Source: Typhlomys cinereus | Taxonomy: Eukaryota; Chordata; Mammalia; Rodentia; Platacanthomyidae | Direction of reading: 5' to 3' | Assembly: GCA_023101885.1 (NCBI GenBank) | Contig: JALPQD010000512.1 | Location: forward strand, 1,283,772 to 1,347,771 | DNA: 64,000 nt | In this document: positions 23,701-38,200 of the stretch, one piece after another | How the letters are laid out: every line of letters starts with the position of its first letter | How positions within the stretch are numbered: the stretch's first letter is position 1 | Translations under genes and position numbers: made by a program | The notes under the pieces: generated by a model | Databases searched by the model: none | Told to the model about the DNA's origin: nothing | What the model saw: the letters and a program-made list of their open reading frames with translations, nothing else

Positions 23701-26700
23701 GTGGGGTATTAAAGTCTCCTACTATCACTGTTTGGGCTGATTAGTTGTTTTACCTCTTGTAGTATTTGTTTGATTAATTTGGGCATGCCTGTGTTTGGTG
23801 CACATATGTTTAGGATTGTGTTTTCCTGCTGAATATTGTGTCAACCTGAAGGTAGTAACCATTTTTATCTCTTATGGTTTGCTTTAGTTTGATGTCTATT
23901 TTGTCCAATATTAAGATGGCAACTCCTGCTTTTTTCCTGTTTCCATTTGCTTGGAGTACCTCTGACCATCCTTTCACCCTAAGAAAGTTTCTATCTTTCA
24001 TGGTGAGGTGTGTTTCTTGGAGGCAAAGTATCAGTGGGTCATAATGTATGATCCAAGCTGGAAGTTTGTCTCTTGATTGGGGAGTTAAGTCCATTGACAT
24101 TAAAGTTATTATTCAAAGATATTTAATGGTACTTGTCATTTTGTTGCTCTTGTGGGGTTTGCATTTGTTTTCCTTTGTTCAGCTCTTGTACTAGTATTAT
24201 TTATTCCCTGTAGCCTATGTTGTATTTATCCTTCTTTTCCATCTTGAGTATTCCTTCAAAATTCTCTGTAGCTCTGACATAGTAGCCATCTAGGCCTTTA
24301 GCTGTTTCTGTCATGGAATATTTTTCTTTCACCTTCTATCATGACTGATAGTTTTATTGGATATAATAATCTAGGTTAGCATTTGTGTTTGTTCATAACT
24401 TGTATCCTGTCTCTCCTGGCTTTTACAGTTGCATTGAAAACTCAGTTATTATTTTGATGGGCTTGCCTTTGTTTATGACTTGGTCCTTTCTAGCCGCTCT
24501 TAAGATTTTATCTTTAATGTGCATATTTGGTGCTTGGTATCATATGTCATGGGATGGGTTTTTTTTGTTTGTTTGTTTCATTTTGTCCTGGTTATTTGGG
24601 GTCCTATATACCTCCTGGATCTGAATGGGCATATCCTTCCTTAGGTGAGGGAAATTTTCCTCTATTATTCCTTAATTATAATGGGTCTTCCTGCTGTGTA
24701 TTTGCTTCAAGGATATCCATGATCGGTAGGTTGGTATTTGATAATGTCCCAGGGTTCCTGTATGCTCTGCTCATGCATGTTTTTCAATTTATCAGTTTCT
24801 TTGATTGACTTTTCAACTTCTCCCATCTTGTCTTCTAATTCAGATACTCTCTTCTTCTATGTGGTCAGTTCTATTTTTGAGATTCTCTATTGAATTTTTT
24901 GTTGCAATGCTTGAATTTTTCAGTTCCAGTGTTATATCAGTTTGGGCTTTTTTCAGTGTTTCCATATTTGTTTACAGATCAATTTGAGATTTTTTTTAGT
25001 ATTTCTAATTTTGTTTTTCAGATCTTTAACTGTTTTTCTAATTGCCTATCGTTGAATTTCTTGGTCTTTATTATGTTCTTCATTCGTTTATTTATATCTA
25101 TGTTCTCTTGGATCTGCTTCTTCATGTTCATAACTGATCTTTGGATTTCAGTGTTAAGATTATTGCTGTCTTGATTGCTAGTCAGTGGGCTACCTTCAGT
25201 GGGAGTTGGTGCTTTGGAATCAGTGATTTTGGGAGGAGACATATTTCTTTGGCTTACGTTGTTTCCGTGTTCTCTATTTGACTGGACATTGGGATTTAGG
25301 TTGTGTATTTTAAATTTTAACTTGCTTTTGTCTATTTCGTAAGTTATAATCTCTGTTTTTACTGCCTTGTCAAGTATTAGTGCATCTGATTTAAGGTAGC
25401 ATCTGATTTAAGGCAAAGTTCCCAGTGTTCTCTGGCTGTAGGTAAATATATAGGTGCTTCTCAGGTGAATTTTCTGAAGTTGCCTTTATGTTGTCGCATT
25501 GACTAGAAACCCCTTCTTTCCTTGGTCTTGTGGCTTTGATATTGGAGCTGTGCTATGTTGGAGATGATGAGATAGGTTCTCAGGATCTTCTCTTGGCTTT
25601 TGTTGAAGGTATGGGGGGAGAAAAGGAGGATTGATATTGGAGGCTGCCTGTGTTTGTTTGGGTTTTGTTTGTTTTGGTTTCTGTTTGTTTTTTGACTAGA
25701 GTCTCACATATAGCTAAGGCTGGCCTTGAGCTAGCTATGTGGCCTAGGCTGACCACAAATATATATATATAAATGTAGTTTGAAAAAAAGTTAAAAATCA
25801 ATCTATTACAAACAAGAGAACAAATAGAACAAAATATAAAAGAGGATTTCAGTATGTGCCCACTTGAAAGTGTTCACTGTGTAGAGTGAAACCTGAGCGT
25901 TACTAAGAATAACTTCCCACATCCAGGCAGTCAGTTCTGGGATGTGGGAGAGAGAACTCCTGACTCAGAGGCGGGCTCTCTGCCCTGGATACCGAGCAGG
26001 ACCATCTACTTCACCTCATTCTTCAGTCAGTTTAGATTCATTGCTCACTTTCGTTGGGAACTTTTGGCGGTCACAAAGGATTTTGACACCCCTCAGAAAA
26101 AAATTTTGGATTATAATTTAGGCTTGCTCAGACTTCAGAAGAATAAGAACTAATCCATTCCTTTAAAGTAAGTAATATGTAATAAATATACTCTCTATAT
26201 ATCTATATATGTATGTGTGTTTATACGTATGGGTGGGGTGCATGTGCGCACGCATATACATGCCTGTGTGCAGCCTGATGTGATGAGGAGATAGAGGACA
26301 GCATTCAGGCATTGTTCTCACCTTTCTACGTCATACTGAGATTAGGTCTCTTCATTCCTGCTGTTTAAGTAAGGCATGCTGGCTAGTGAGCCTCTAGAGT
26401 CTCAGATCTCTGCCTCTCGTTTCCCATAAGTGTGTCATCACATCCATTGTTTACATGGGATCTGGGGATCCAAATTTCTGTCTTTAGCTTTGCATAACAT
26501 CTACTTTTAACCCCTGAGCCATCTTCTTAAGCCCCAAAACTTATTTTTTTCAAGTTTAGTTTTCAGCTTTTTGTTGTTGTTGGCTTGCAAGATTTTTTTT
26601 ATTGAAATACAAAGGCCATAAGGTAAGTTAAAAATGAAGCCATTGGTGTCCTTTTGTCAGTTTACCTAGTAAATAATGTGTGAAATTTGGGAATATATAT

Positions 26701-29216
26701 TTCTTCCTTAGATTGTTGTCTTTCTGCCTAATTTTTTCTTTTTTGGGGGGGGGAGGAAGTTGGGACGGTTCTCACTTTATAGCCCAGACTGGCCTTGAAT
26801 TCATGACAATCCTTTCAAGTGGTGGATTACAGATACGAGCCACCTCTCCTGACTCTTTCTTGATTCTTCTGACAGTGCCCTCTTTACTTAATCTGTTGGC
26901 GGCAAAGAATGTCTGGAATTGCAGCCATATAACCAAGCATGCTTTAATTTTGACTAATGGAAAACTATTCTTTCCACAGATTTTTGCAGCTCAAATGGCA
27001 GCCCTTCTTTCCAGCCTATCAAAAGCCACATAACTATCCCAACAGCCCATGTGATACCTTCTACTTTGGGGGCTTCTCCTGCCAAGCCAAATTCTGCACC
27101 TATTGGACCTTCCTCCTCCAAGCTCCCTTTGTCAGGGTTAGCTGAAAGTGTTGGGATGACGAGAAATGGAGACTTTGGTTCAGTGAAACGTTCTCCAGGC
27201 CTGTCAAGAGATCTCATGTATCTCTCTGGTGCTACTGGAGAAACTGGGATTCAGCAGTCTTGGTTTCCAGCCGTGGGCCATGAAAGAGAGGAAGAGATGA
27301 GGAAGTTTGATATTCCTGCTGTGGAGTCTACTCTCACCTCCTCTGCTGTGGTAGATACTCTGTATTCAGATCCCCACTACCGAGTCCACTTCCCCAGCCC
27401 AAGATCTGATACAAACAAGGACTTGTACAAAGTATTACCAGAGTCCAAGAAGGCACCAGGCAGTGGTGTGGTATTTGAGCGGAATGGACCACATGCTAAC
27501 AGCAGCGGGGCACTTCCTTTGGGACTCCAGCCTGCTCCTGGACTCTCCAAGCCACTATCCTCCCAGGTATGGCAACCAAATCCTGACCCTTGGCATCCCC
27601 GAGAACAGTCTTGTGAACTCAGTACTTGTCGGCAGCAGCTGGAATTGATTCGTTTACAGATGGAGCAAATGCAGGTAGAGACTCTTCTTTCCTTCATTTT
27701 AGATGTTCTGGTCATTCTTAGGACTATACAACCTCTGTTTTAATAAGTTTTAACTCTAAAAGAAAACATTTGTGAACATAGAAGAAAATGTTTGTAGACA
27801 GAAAATGAAGATATATGAGTGCTTAGTCATTGGATCTGTCAGTGTTCTAATAAAATACCAGATAGGGTCTCCAAAATAGAGAGCTAGAAAGGAAAATCTA
27901 GAAGTTAGGACAGTAATACTAATTTGAATACTTGTTATGTACTGGGTATTGACACATACAGAATTTTATTTCATTCTTACATTACCTATGAAGTAAATCG
28001 TAGAAACTTTTTCATACAATAAATCTGCTCAGGGTTACAATATAGGTAAGTGGCAGAGCTCAGGCTTAAAGGTAAATTTTGAAGCCAGATATGGTGTCAC
28101 AGTCCTATTTCAGGAGGTAGAGGCAAGAGGATCACCCATGAATTCAAGACCAGCTTGGTCTATGTAGTGAATCACTGGCCAGTCAGGGCTACCACAGAGA
28201 GACCTTTTCTCAAAAAAAAAATCTGAGTGGAGTTGGTCATCTTCGAATGCATGTGGTTTTTTGTTTAGTTTATCTGCCTTTTTTTTCTCTTTGTGCTGAT
28301 GAAGAGTGGAAAGACAGGAAACAGGACATATCCTTCTTTCCCGGTTGATAAGGACATCTTAGCTTCTGGTTTGCTTCTACTGCCAGGTAATAAATGATAA
28401 CTGACCTTAGAAACTGGAGCCTTTCTGACCAGGGAGTGTTTAGTTGGCAGAAATCTCCCTGGCAGGTTCTTTCCAGTCATGCATCAGAGCTAAAATTATT
28501 TCAGAAACATTGGCTTTATCAGACTGATATCCTGACCTAGCTGGGTTCTTTGTAGGAATTTTCAGGTGTTGGTGTCAAAAATCAAACTCCTCTGGCCTGT
28601 TTGTCTTCCAGCTTCAGAATGGAGCCCTGTGCCACCATCCCGCTGCTCTTGCTCCTTTCCTGCCCTCTTTAGAGCCAGCACAATGGATGAGCATCTTGAA
28701 TAGTAATGAGCACCTTCTGAAGGAAAAGGAGCTCCTCATTGACAAGTAAGATGGCAAGGGTGCTGCAAGGGCAAACACTGTTATCCCCGGCCCCCATCTG
28801 GAAAGGCATTCAATGAGACCTTCTCAAGGGCAGATGTATCCGCTCCCAACTTGTCCACTTGTTGAAATCTAGGCCTTACCTTATATTGTACCAGGGTGAT
28901 AAGCTGCCAAGTCTTACATCTTTTTTTTTTTTTTTAATTCAATTGTGCGTGTGTGTGTCTGTGTGTAGAACCACAGGCGAATTCGGGAACCACCATGGAC
29001 GCCTCCACCTCCTCTTTGTTTACTCTGCCCTGGGATTCACAGGCTTCGCTCTACCAGGACCAGAAATGCAGGCCACCCCCACTTCCACCCAGCGTCTATA
29101 TGTGGGGTCTAGGATCCGAACTCAGGACCTTCTACCTGCAAGGCAGAGGCTTAACCTGTGAGCCACCTCTCCAGCCCCCAAGTCTTGCATCTTTAAAAAC
29201 AAAAAAAAGTTATTCA

Positions 29217-29247
<31 letters not shown>

Positions 29248-30336
29248 ATTGTATGTCCCTGTGGAGGACCAAGGGTGACCTCAAGAATCATCCTGGATTG
29301 CTTCTACCTCCTTTTTGTTTTGCTCTGTAATTTCCCAGGATCCGCCCACCCAGCAAGAAGTGCAGGTCACTGCCATTTCTGCCTGGCAGTTTCACATGGG
29401 ACCTGGGATCCGAACTCAGGGCCTTCTGTTTGCAAGGCAGAGTCTTAACCTCTGAGGCATCTCTACAGCCTAAGTCTTGCATCTTATTAATGTGACAGGC
29501 CAGTCTCTGCACTCAAAGGAGGGTCTACAAGGAGTCACTGCTTCATTACAACTTATCTTTCCTCATTTCCCACAGTCCTTTTCTCATTTGTTCTTCCTGC
29601 TTCTGCAAAATCTAATGTCTAAAATCAAGATTTTTCCCTACATATTAGAGATTGTTAAACATCTTTTTTTGGGAAGATGCTCATTACTGTAAAGGGATCC
29701 CATATCTGACGTTATTGATTTTTGCAGGCAAAGGAAACACATTTCTCAGCTGGAGCAGAAAGTTCGAGAGAGTGAATTACAAGTCCACAGTGCTTTTTTG
29801 GGCCGCCCTGCCCCCCTTGGGGATGTCTGTCTGTTAAGGCTACAGGTAAGCATAGAAGCCATTTTGCTTATAACTTAAGAATCTTCCCTATGCTTAAATA
29901 CCAGGAAATACAGAAAGAATCCTGTGATATATAGGTACCTTGCCTTTAAAGAGTAAACATTATTACTGGAAAAGTAAAGCGCTTTTTTCTGTGCCCTCAT
30001 TAGGGTAGCAGCAAAAGCTTTAGGAACAGCTAAAGAAAATCATATTTTCACCGAGGTCAGCATCTAGTGGAGGTTGAGAGCTGAGAAGGAGCCTCCTTGT
30101 TAACCACACTTGGGTTTTTGCATGACAGGTATTGCAGTACTGGCTTTGCTACCTATTAGGCAAATAATAGTGTTCCATCTGTTAGAATCAAGATGGTCCT
30201 CTTACTGATTAAACAACTTAAGTAACTTCTAAATCCATATCAAGTATGAGTGAGGGAGCCAGGCCTCAAGCCTGAGAGTCTTTGATGTTATGTTCTTTGC
30301 ATTGTTTTTTTTTAATTTTTTTATTATTTATTCAAT

Positions 30337-30378
<42 letters not shown>

Positions 30379-31543
30379 ACCATGGTGAATTCGAGAACCA
30401 CCATGGACCACCTCCACTTCCTCCTTGTTTGCTCTGCCCGGGGATTCACAGGCTCCTCCCACCAGGGCCAGAAACACAGGCCGCCCCCGCTTCTGCCTAC
30501 GTGGGGTCTAGGATCCGAACTCAGAACCTTCCGCCTGCAAGGCAGAGGCCTAACCCCTGAGCCACCTCTCCAGCCCCTCTTTGCATTGTTTTTAGCAGCT
30601 CTTCAGATATTGTTTTTAAAGCAGTGGTTCTTAAACTTGAATGTGCATCAGAATCACTTGAAGGTTTACTATAAAAAATACATATTGGGAACTATCCCCA
30701 CAGTGTCTGATTCAGTGGGCTTCTGAGCAAGTTTCAAAATTTATACTTCTAACGTATTTGTTATAGGATCATACTTTGAGAAGTGCACTGCTTGAGGAAA
30801 TTTGTAGAGAAAGATGATACTTGGGGCTGGAGAGATGGCTCAGGGGTTAAGCCTCTGCCTTGCAGGCAGAAGGTCCTGAGTTCGGATCCTACACCCCACG
30901 TATAGACGCCAGGCGGAAGTGGGGGCAGCCTGCGTTTCTGGTCCTGGTAGGGCAGAGCCTGTGAATCCTGGGGCAGAGTAAACAAGGAGGAGGTGGAGGT
31001 GTCCATGGTGGTTCCTGAATTCCCATTGTTCTACATACACACGCACATGCACGCACGCACACACACACACACACACACAATTGAATAAATAATTAAAAAA
31101 AAAAAAAAAGATGATACTTGACCATGAAATGTGGTGGGAAATATTTAAATTACAGGAGATGTTAAAGGTAGGGAACAGTTACATATTAAGACTCTTTTGG
31201 CAGGAACTGCAGCGTGAAAATACTTTCTTACGTGCACAGTTTGCACAGAAAACAGAAGCCCTGAGCAAAGAGAAGATGGATCTTGAAAAGAAACTTTCTG
31301 CTTCAGAAGTCGAAATTCAACTCATCAGGGAATCTCTCAAAGTGACACTACAGAAACATTCAGAAGAAGGGAAGAAACAGGAGGAAAGGGTGAGCTGATA
31401 AGTCAATGCTCTGTAGATCACAGAGGTGTTAGAGTTAGTTAACTAGTCTGTTACTGGTTCTATTCCTGCAGTTAGAAGCGATCCAGAATGATTCCCAAAG
31501 TCACCCTTGACCCTCCACAGGGACATACATTGCCCTCCTCTGA

Positions 31544-31593
<50 letters not shown>

Positions 31594-32233
31594 ATTAAAT
31601 AAAATTAATTATAGCTTTTAAGCATGTCTATATCTGCTTGATGGAGTTTATTTCCTTCAAGGCCTTTTCCCCCTATTTTAGTATTTTTCATTGTAAAGGT
31701 CTGGTAATCATCAAGTGAATAGGCAATCATTTAAAAGCTCTAAGGGTTGGGGAGATGGCTCAGTGATTAAAATTTGTGCCATGCAAGCAAATGGACTTTT
31801 TCAGATCCCTAAATACCACATATTGCCAGCAGGTTGGTGGCTTGCCTGTAGCTCTGGGAAGCAGAGCTTGGGAATCCCCAGACAAGTTAGTCCTTCTTAA
31901 TACCATGCTTTTGGTTTAATTAGAGATCTAGGCTTACAACAATAAGGTAGAAGAACAAGAATGATTCTCAATGTCACCTCTGGGCCTCCACAGGCACACT
32001 CGTACACCCATGTGCAAAACACACATGCATGTCAAACTCCATACACATATACATGAAAGGAAAAACAACTCAATAAAAGCTCTAAGTTCATGGTAGTAAC
32101 TTGGTGGATTTTAGTATAACATCATTAAATCTTGACTTAACTTTTCACTTAGTAATTTTCACATGTGGATAGCTAGATGTCTTATCTCACTTGCTTTTTT
32201 TCAAATTTTTTTTTTATTTATCATTTATTCAAT

Positions 32234-32279
<46 letters not shown>

Positions 32280-35200
32280 ACCATGGGCGAATTCGGGAAC
32301 CACCATGGACCGCCTCCACCTCTTCCTTGTTTTTACTCTGCTCGGGGATTCACAGGCTCCACCGTACCAGGACCAGAAACACAGGCTGTGACTCGTGTCC
32401 CTTAATCTTACATTTTTTCATTTGATTTCTCAGGAAACATATATCTCCATTTTCCTGTTAAGAAAGAATAAAAGTAGTATTCAGTAGTATACAGATTTCT
32501 AGTAAATTTCCCTATTTTTTCAAGTTTGTATATAACTCCAACTTCAGATTATGATGTCTCTACCATGAATCATTTATGATCCTCTGTCTACTTTCATCTG
32601 TGAAAGCATGTTAAAATCTCATATACTTTAAGTTGGTTTTGAGATGGGCTCTTGCTGTGTTTAGCATTGACCGATTTGTTCCTCAGGCTATCCCTGACAT
32701 TCATCCCACTTTAGCCTAACCAAGATTACATGTGTATGCCACTGTGCCCAATACAGGTACTTTTGTCTCCTATTGTCTCTCTTCTTTTTTCTGTAGGTTA
32801 ATATTTTTATTTCCTTTGTCATTTTTTAGATGTTTTGCATGTAATTAGTTACTTTATCTTTTCAGGTTTTTTTTAAAGTAAAATTGGTTTGAACGTTTTT
32901 AGTAAGTTTTCCCAGTTGTGATGCAGGTTGAATTGTGAGAATTGCATTGGTGGATAACAGATAATTTTCAAAAATTATACTTAGTACTTCCATCTTTGAA
33001 TGGAAGTAGAGCTGTGTCTCCTTTTTGACATAAGTTTTCTGCTTCTCTTGCTTCTCCAGCTTATTATGCCTAAAAAGAAAAGTTTCCATTCAGCAACCCT
33101 TTATTAAATGCCTGCTCTAGGTCAAGCATGTGTTATGCTTTAGGGGTGTGATAATTTAGCAAAATGAATATAGTCCTTCTCAGAGAGTTTATTTATAATG
33201 TCATTAACCCAAATTATTGCTCCGCTTTTATCATATGTTTAGGCAAGGGTATATTAAAACCCTTTCACCAGAACAGCTCAGATTGGTTGTGTGTCTATAA
33301 TAAGGACATTGTGTATACTACTAAAATTCAATTTTAGATTAAATTTAACTTGGAGTTAAACCACAGATTGAAAGGTATTGATTCCAACAAGGTGCACTTA
33401 TTTCAGATTCTAATCCAGAGTCTGAGCTCTGAGCTACCAGCTACAAATCCAAGTGTTCTTATGATACCTTCAGGTTCAGTAGTTCTTGGATGACTCTCAG
33501 AAATCCAGAAGACAAAACACCATAGTTAGGAGTATAGTTATTTATTATTTTGTTTTTTTGAGACATGATCTCACAATGTTGCCCAAGCTGGATCCAAACT
33601 CCTGGGCTCTAGTGGTCCTTCTACCCCAACCTCCTGAGTAGATGGAACTACATGTGCATACTGTCACACTCAGCTTGATATTATTGTTATGAAAGATACA
33701 ATGCAGGGCCAGTGAATTGGCTCACTGAGTAAAAGTACTTACTGTGCAACATTGACAGCCTGAGTTTGGTCCCTGGATCCCATATAAAAAAGCCAGAAAT
33801 GGTGGCTTACATTTAGAATTCAAGCACTTCCACAGGCAGAGATAGGAGGTAAAGACAGGAGAATTGGCCAAAGCACGCATACATATCACAGGCACAGAAA
33901 ATAAGAGACCTCCTGCCTCAAGAACAAGGTGAAAGGACAGAACTGACTCCCAAAAAGTTGTCCTCTGGCAGCAACCAAAGTATACATGTGTGTCCATGTA
34001 CACAGGTACACACAAACAAAATCTTTTTTACAAAGATACAATTCAGAAACAGTCAAATGAAGAGAGACGTAGGGCTAGGTCTGGAGAGATTCCAAAAGCA
34101 GTGCCATCTCAGGGAGTCAGGGCGCGTGGCCCTCAGCACAGGCTTCAGTCTCACTGTGTAGGCCCCACCGCCTCTCCTCTCCCTGTAGAAAGTCACACAA
34201 AATACTGGACTTTCTGTAGGTAGTTCATTTTGAGTCATCTTGTTAGCATAAATTTATTTACGGTGGGCTCTGGCCCTTAATGTATAACACAGACACTCCT
34301 ATCCTAGAAAATTCTAAGGGTTTAGTGGTTTCCTCCAAGAACCCCACTAGACAAATTCATTATTATAGAATCACCATCAGTTTTTAAAAACTGCTTTAGA
34401 AGCAGTTCATCCCTATCCTTCACTGGAAAGTTCACGTGTATGAATTTTGCAGTTTTGTTTCCCAATCCCAGGAGGCAGAATTTGATTATCTGTTTGGCTT
34501 CATTGCAGTAATACAACTTGCATAGCTGTAAGGACAAAGACAGTAGTCACTCTGAAAAAAGTTCAGAGTCATAGAGCAGTAAATGGAAATTATCTCTGGC
34601 ATTTCTTTTCCCTAGGTCAAAGGTCGTGATAAACACATCAATAATTTGAAAAAGAAATGTCAGAAAGAATCAGAACAGAACCGCGAGAAGCAACAACGTA
34701 TTGAGACCTTGGAGCGTTACCTAGCTGATCTGCCTACCCTGGAAGACCATCAGAAACAGAGTCAGCAGGTAGCAATCTCTGACTATATCTGAAGCAAGTA
34801 GGCAGAGAACTTTTCTACCCAAGAGGAGTATACCAAAGGAGTCATGTGTAGATGTACCATTTGTCATATTTGCAGTTAGACTATAAATTTTTGCAAGTAT
34901 CCACTCAGTCTTCCTTAGCTTACTGATCTAAACTTGGGATCCTGTCTCTTAGCTTAAGGATGCTGAGTTGAAGAACACAGAACTACAAGAGAGAGTGACC
35001 GAGCTGGAAACTTTGCTAGAAGAGATTCAGGCAACCTGCAGAGAGAAGGAGTTTCAACTGGAAAACCTGAGACAGAAAGAAGCAGAATTCTCCAGTAGAA
35101 ATAGGTAATACCTCCATGGGATTGGGAAAAGGAGAGAATTGGGTGCTAATAGCTATACCCCCCTCACTTAACCTGTATGACTTCTGGTAAGTATGCAAAC

Positions 35201-38200
35201 TCTTACTTTTTAGAGCTTTGTTTTCTAGGACAGAATAATAAAGAAAGCTGCTTATGAGCAGGGTATTTGTGTTGAGGGAGATTATCATTGTATCTGTGGA
35301 GAATCTGTCTCAGTGCCTGGATAATCCTAGAGTATGTATGTATTGAATGGAAGAAAATACTATAAACTAGGAAATGGGGTGCTTTTTTTTTTTAAGAAGT
35401 GAATACTGGCACTAAGACCTGCATATTCTCTGCATTTTGAGCCTTGTACACGGAAGGCATAGAGAATATTCTGGTTTTTCTTTAGCTCTAGGAATTGTTC
35501 TTGATTGCTAGAACAGGTTCTGAGAACAAATCAGAATGCTGGAATGTACTCTTAAGACATCTTGGGAGCCCCTCTGTATTAATAGTAGTTTCTAGAAGGA
35601 TGGCTGTGTTTCAGCAGCCTCTTGAACTAAATTGTTTCTAGTGGGCGGGTTGGATTTCTCGTCCTATATCCAGCTACAGTGACCCTCTTGTTTATCTCAG
35701 CAGATGAGACATGCTGGAAGTGATTGTAAGGGAACCATTGTAGGAGACTAGAGTCAGAAACAGACTTAGGGAACAAAATTGGTTCTGTTCTAAAGAATGT
35801 TTACTAAGAAGAAGAAAAAAAGATTCATTTTGTGTTGTGACAGGATCTTGCTGTATAGCCCACGTTGGCCTTGAACTTAAGTACAGTCTTCATGCCTCAG
35901 TCTCACGAGTGCTAAGATTATAGGCACACACTACTACTGTGCCCAACCAAGCTTTTTATATCTTCCAAGGTTTCTACAATGCTTTTCTAACCTAAACATA
36001 TTTGGCAATGTTTTATTTTTTAAACATCAGAAGAACCTTTGGCAAACAGAGACTTAATGGCATATTACATAGATTCTGGTCCTTTGGGAAGGGAACCAAA
36101 TACACTGAATAGCTTTTATCTTCTATATACTATCATCCTCAGCTGTAGCAAGAAGGGTATAATAGTATCTTGTCCCAAAGACATAATAAATAGCAGAGCC
36201 AAGAGTTGAATCTAATTGGTTCTAATTTCAAAGTTCTAGAAAAAGACATTGTCTTTCAGCCTTCAAGATAAGCAGTGTGTGGAGGAAACCAGTGGAGAAG
36301 GTCCCAAAATGGAAATGGAATCGAGGCAGAACGACTGTGATTCTCTCCGGAAGGTGACTAAGGTGTCCAGGCTACAGCTCAGGGTAGGGTAGGAGGACAG
36401 AGAAGATTGTGTGCTGGAGAGGAACCAAGAATTCCTGGTGTTGGGTCTCCAAGAGTCTACGCTTGAGAGCTTTTCTTTCTTTTCTGAGAAGTCACCCTGT
36501 GTAGTAAGTTTGCATTTTGATATTCAGCCTTATGATTGGCAGACCTGCTTATCAGTAATACAGGCAAAAGTTAGAGGGGTCTTGCTTTTCAGTATCTAGA
36601 TGACCTACAATGGTGCACCAAGCTTGACTTGAATCCTTGGAAAACTGCTTACAGTCTTTAAAAAAAATCATAACCAGTGAAGTTGGCTGGTTTCAATGTA
36701 GCAGAGAATAGAGATTCAGAAACCTGCTGGTGAGACTGCTTATGTTTTAACCGAAAGGAAGACCCAGAAATGGTTCAGAGAACAACTGAGCTTTTATAAG
36801 ACAGGAAGGTGGGATTGTATAGAATAAATAAAATAAATAAAACATCATTAGGTGAAGATCCTCCTACCCTCAGTAGTGGCCATGGATCCACACTACAGTC
36901 CTATGTAAACCTCTGTGATTACAACTTGGAGTCACAGGAGCAAGAAAGTAGATAGCCAAGATCAGGAGGCTGGATTAGCTTTCTGTAGGTCAAGTTAACT
37001 AGTCTTTACTTAGGTCTCGTAATTAATGGCCTGTACTTGGGAAAGCTGATCATCAGCTCATAGACCCGAGTGCAGCCCCTTGCCCTCTACCCTCTCCAAG
37101 CCTGGTGTTTGCAGACTTCCTCAATAGCTTTGCTTTTCAGATCGTGGAGAAGCAACAGCAGAAGATGGAGCAGTTGCACTCACAAGTACAGGTAAACAGG
37201 GGACCTTAGTATATGGTGGAAAGGGCTTGCTGAGAGGAACTTTGAAATGTAGTTAATAATCCATTCCCTTCTCTGACATGTAATTTGCCTAGTGTTAGGG
37301 ATACAAGATGAATGAAACTTGCATGGCAGTTGCAGTACAGCATTGTGAAACCAATGCTCACATCACTTTGAGTACCAAAGAGTCAATTCGGAGGAGAAGG
37401 ATGGGAGGTTAAGGACTGATATCTGGAGATCCCAGCCGAGCCTTGTAAGATGAGGGGTTCATCAGATAGAGGAACTAGGTAGAATGCTTCTGGAATCCAA
37501 CAGGAAGAGCAACAAGGTTTGATCTGCAAGCAGTTTGATAACGTTAATGTATAGTTATGTACTGATGAACAGTGAAGATACATACGGTTTTAGAAATGTG
37601 TGGTTAGACAGTTTCATTGTTATGAATGTGATGCTGTGTACTCACACAATTGAGACTCTATCACAGACTGTATCTTACAGGACCCCACTGTCATTTGCAG
37701 TTCATTACCAATCAAAATGTCCTGATGCAGAAGAGCACGTGGTGGTGTTGAGTTTAAGGTAGCAAATGGAGAGTTGGGCATACCAAGTCATGGAAAGCTC
37801 CGTCCATTGACTCCTTCCACTTTTCAATCTTCAGATAGGTGAAGGGAATCTATTGGAGCATATGATTAAGGTGTCATGTTGGTCAGGTTTGCAATTTAGG
37901 CTCAACTGTGGAAGATCAGCAGCCTGGACTATTGCAGAAATTCCAGTGAGGTGATGAGGGAATGTAGCATAAAGCAGGATCACAGAAAGGAGAAATACAA
38001 TTCCAAAGAATCACATGGAGAAGTGACTTTTAGAAGCAGTCAGTGACTAACAGGATGTGGAGGTTGAAGAATAGAGAAGAACCAAAGGTAGCTCCCGATT
38101 CCTATTTTAAGCTAGAGTGAAAGAGTCCTTAATTGGGTTCTCCAAAAAAAGTCCTAAGTGAAGTAGATTGTCTTTGAACTCTAAAATCTGAAAGGTTTTC

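Larger units (their letters stand above)
22690..25600 (-). mobile_element. L1 (LINE-1) piece, antisense: 5' part, ORF1 and ORF2 start
   Basis: On the - strand, about 25242-25018 shows an ORF1-type coiled coil ([19 protein letters not shown]). About 24100-23810 shows the ORF2 start, with the endonuclease motif CLQETHLT, and about 23728-23531 continues it ([14 protein letters not shown]). The left part (about 23260-23530 and 22690-22850) resembles the ORF2 stretch leading into the reverse transcriptase. The frames are broken by stops and shifts. A later antisense SINE (22972-23262) and a pyrimidine tract interrupt it. The 3' half of the element (most of reverse transcriptase, 3' UTR, poly(A)) is missing, which is the reverse of normal 5' truncation. 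Confidence 0.85.
17381..26979 (+). other. Cep85: Cep85 intron 3 (9.6 kb, holds retrocopy and L1)
   Basis: The largest collection of transposed sequence in the gene: B1 units near 18640-18975, a probable L1 3' fragment near 19700-20400, an antisense SINE, a Zfpl1 retrocopy, a pyrimidine-rich tract and a long antisense L1. None adds to the Cep85 reading frame. Confidence 0.6.
29846..31203 (+). other. Cep85: Cep85 intron 6
   Basis: It carries two young B2-headed SINEs in opposite orientation about 250 bases apart (30305-30577 antisense, 30825-31108 sense). Transcripts could fold these into a hairpin. The second ends only 95 bases before exon 7. Confidence 0.6.
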
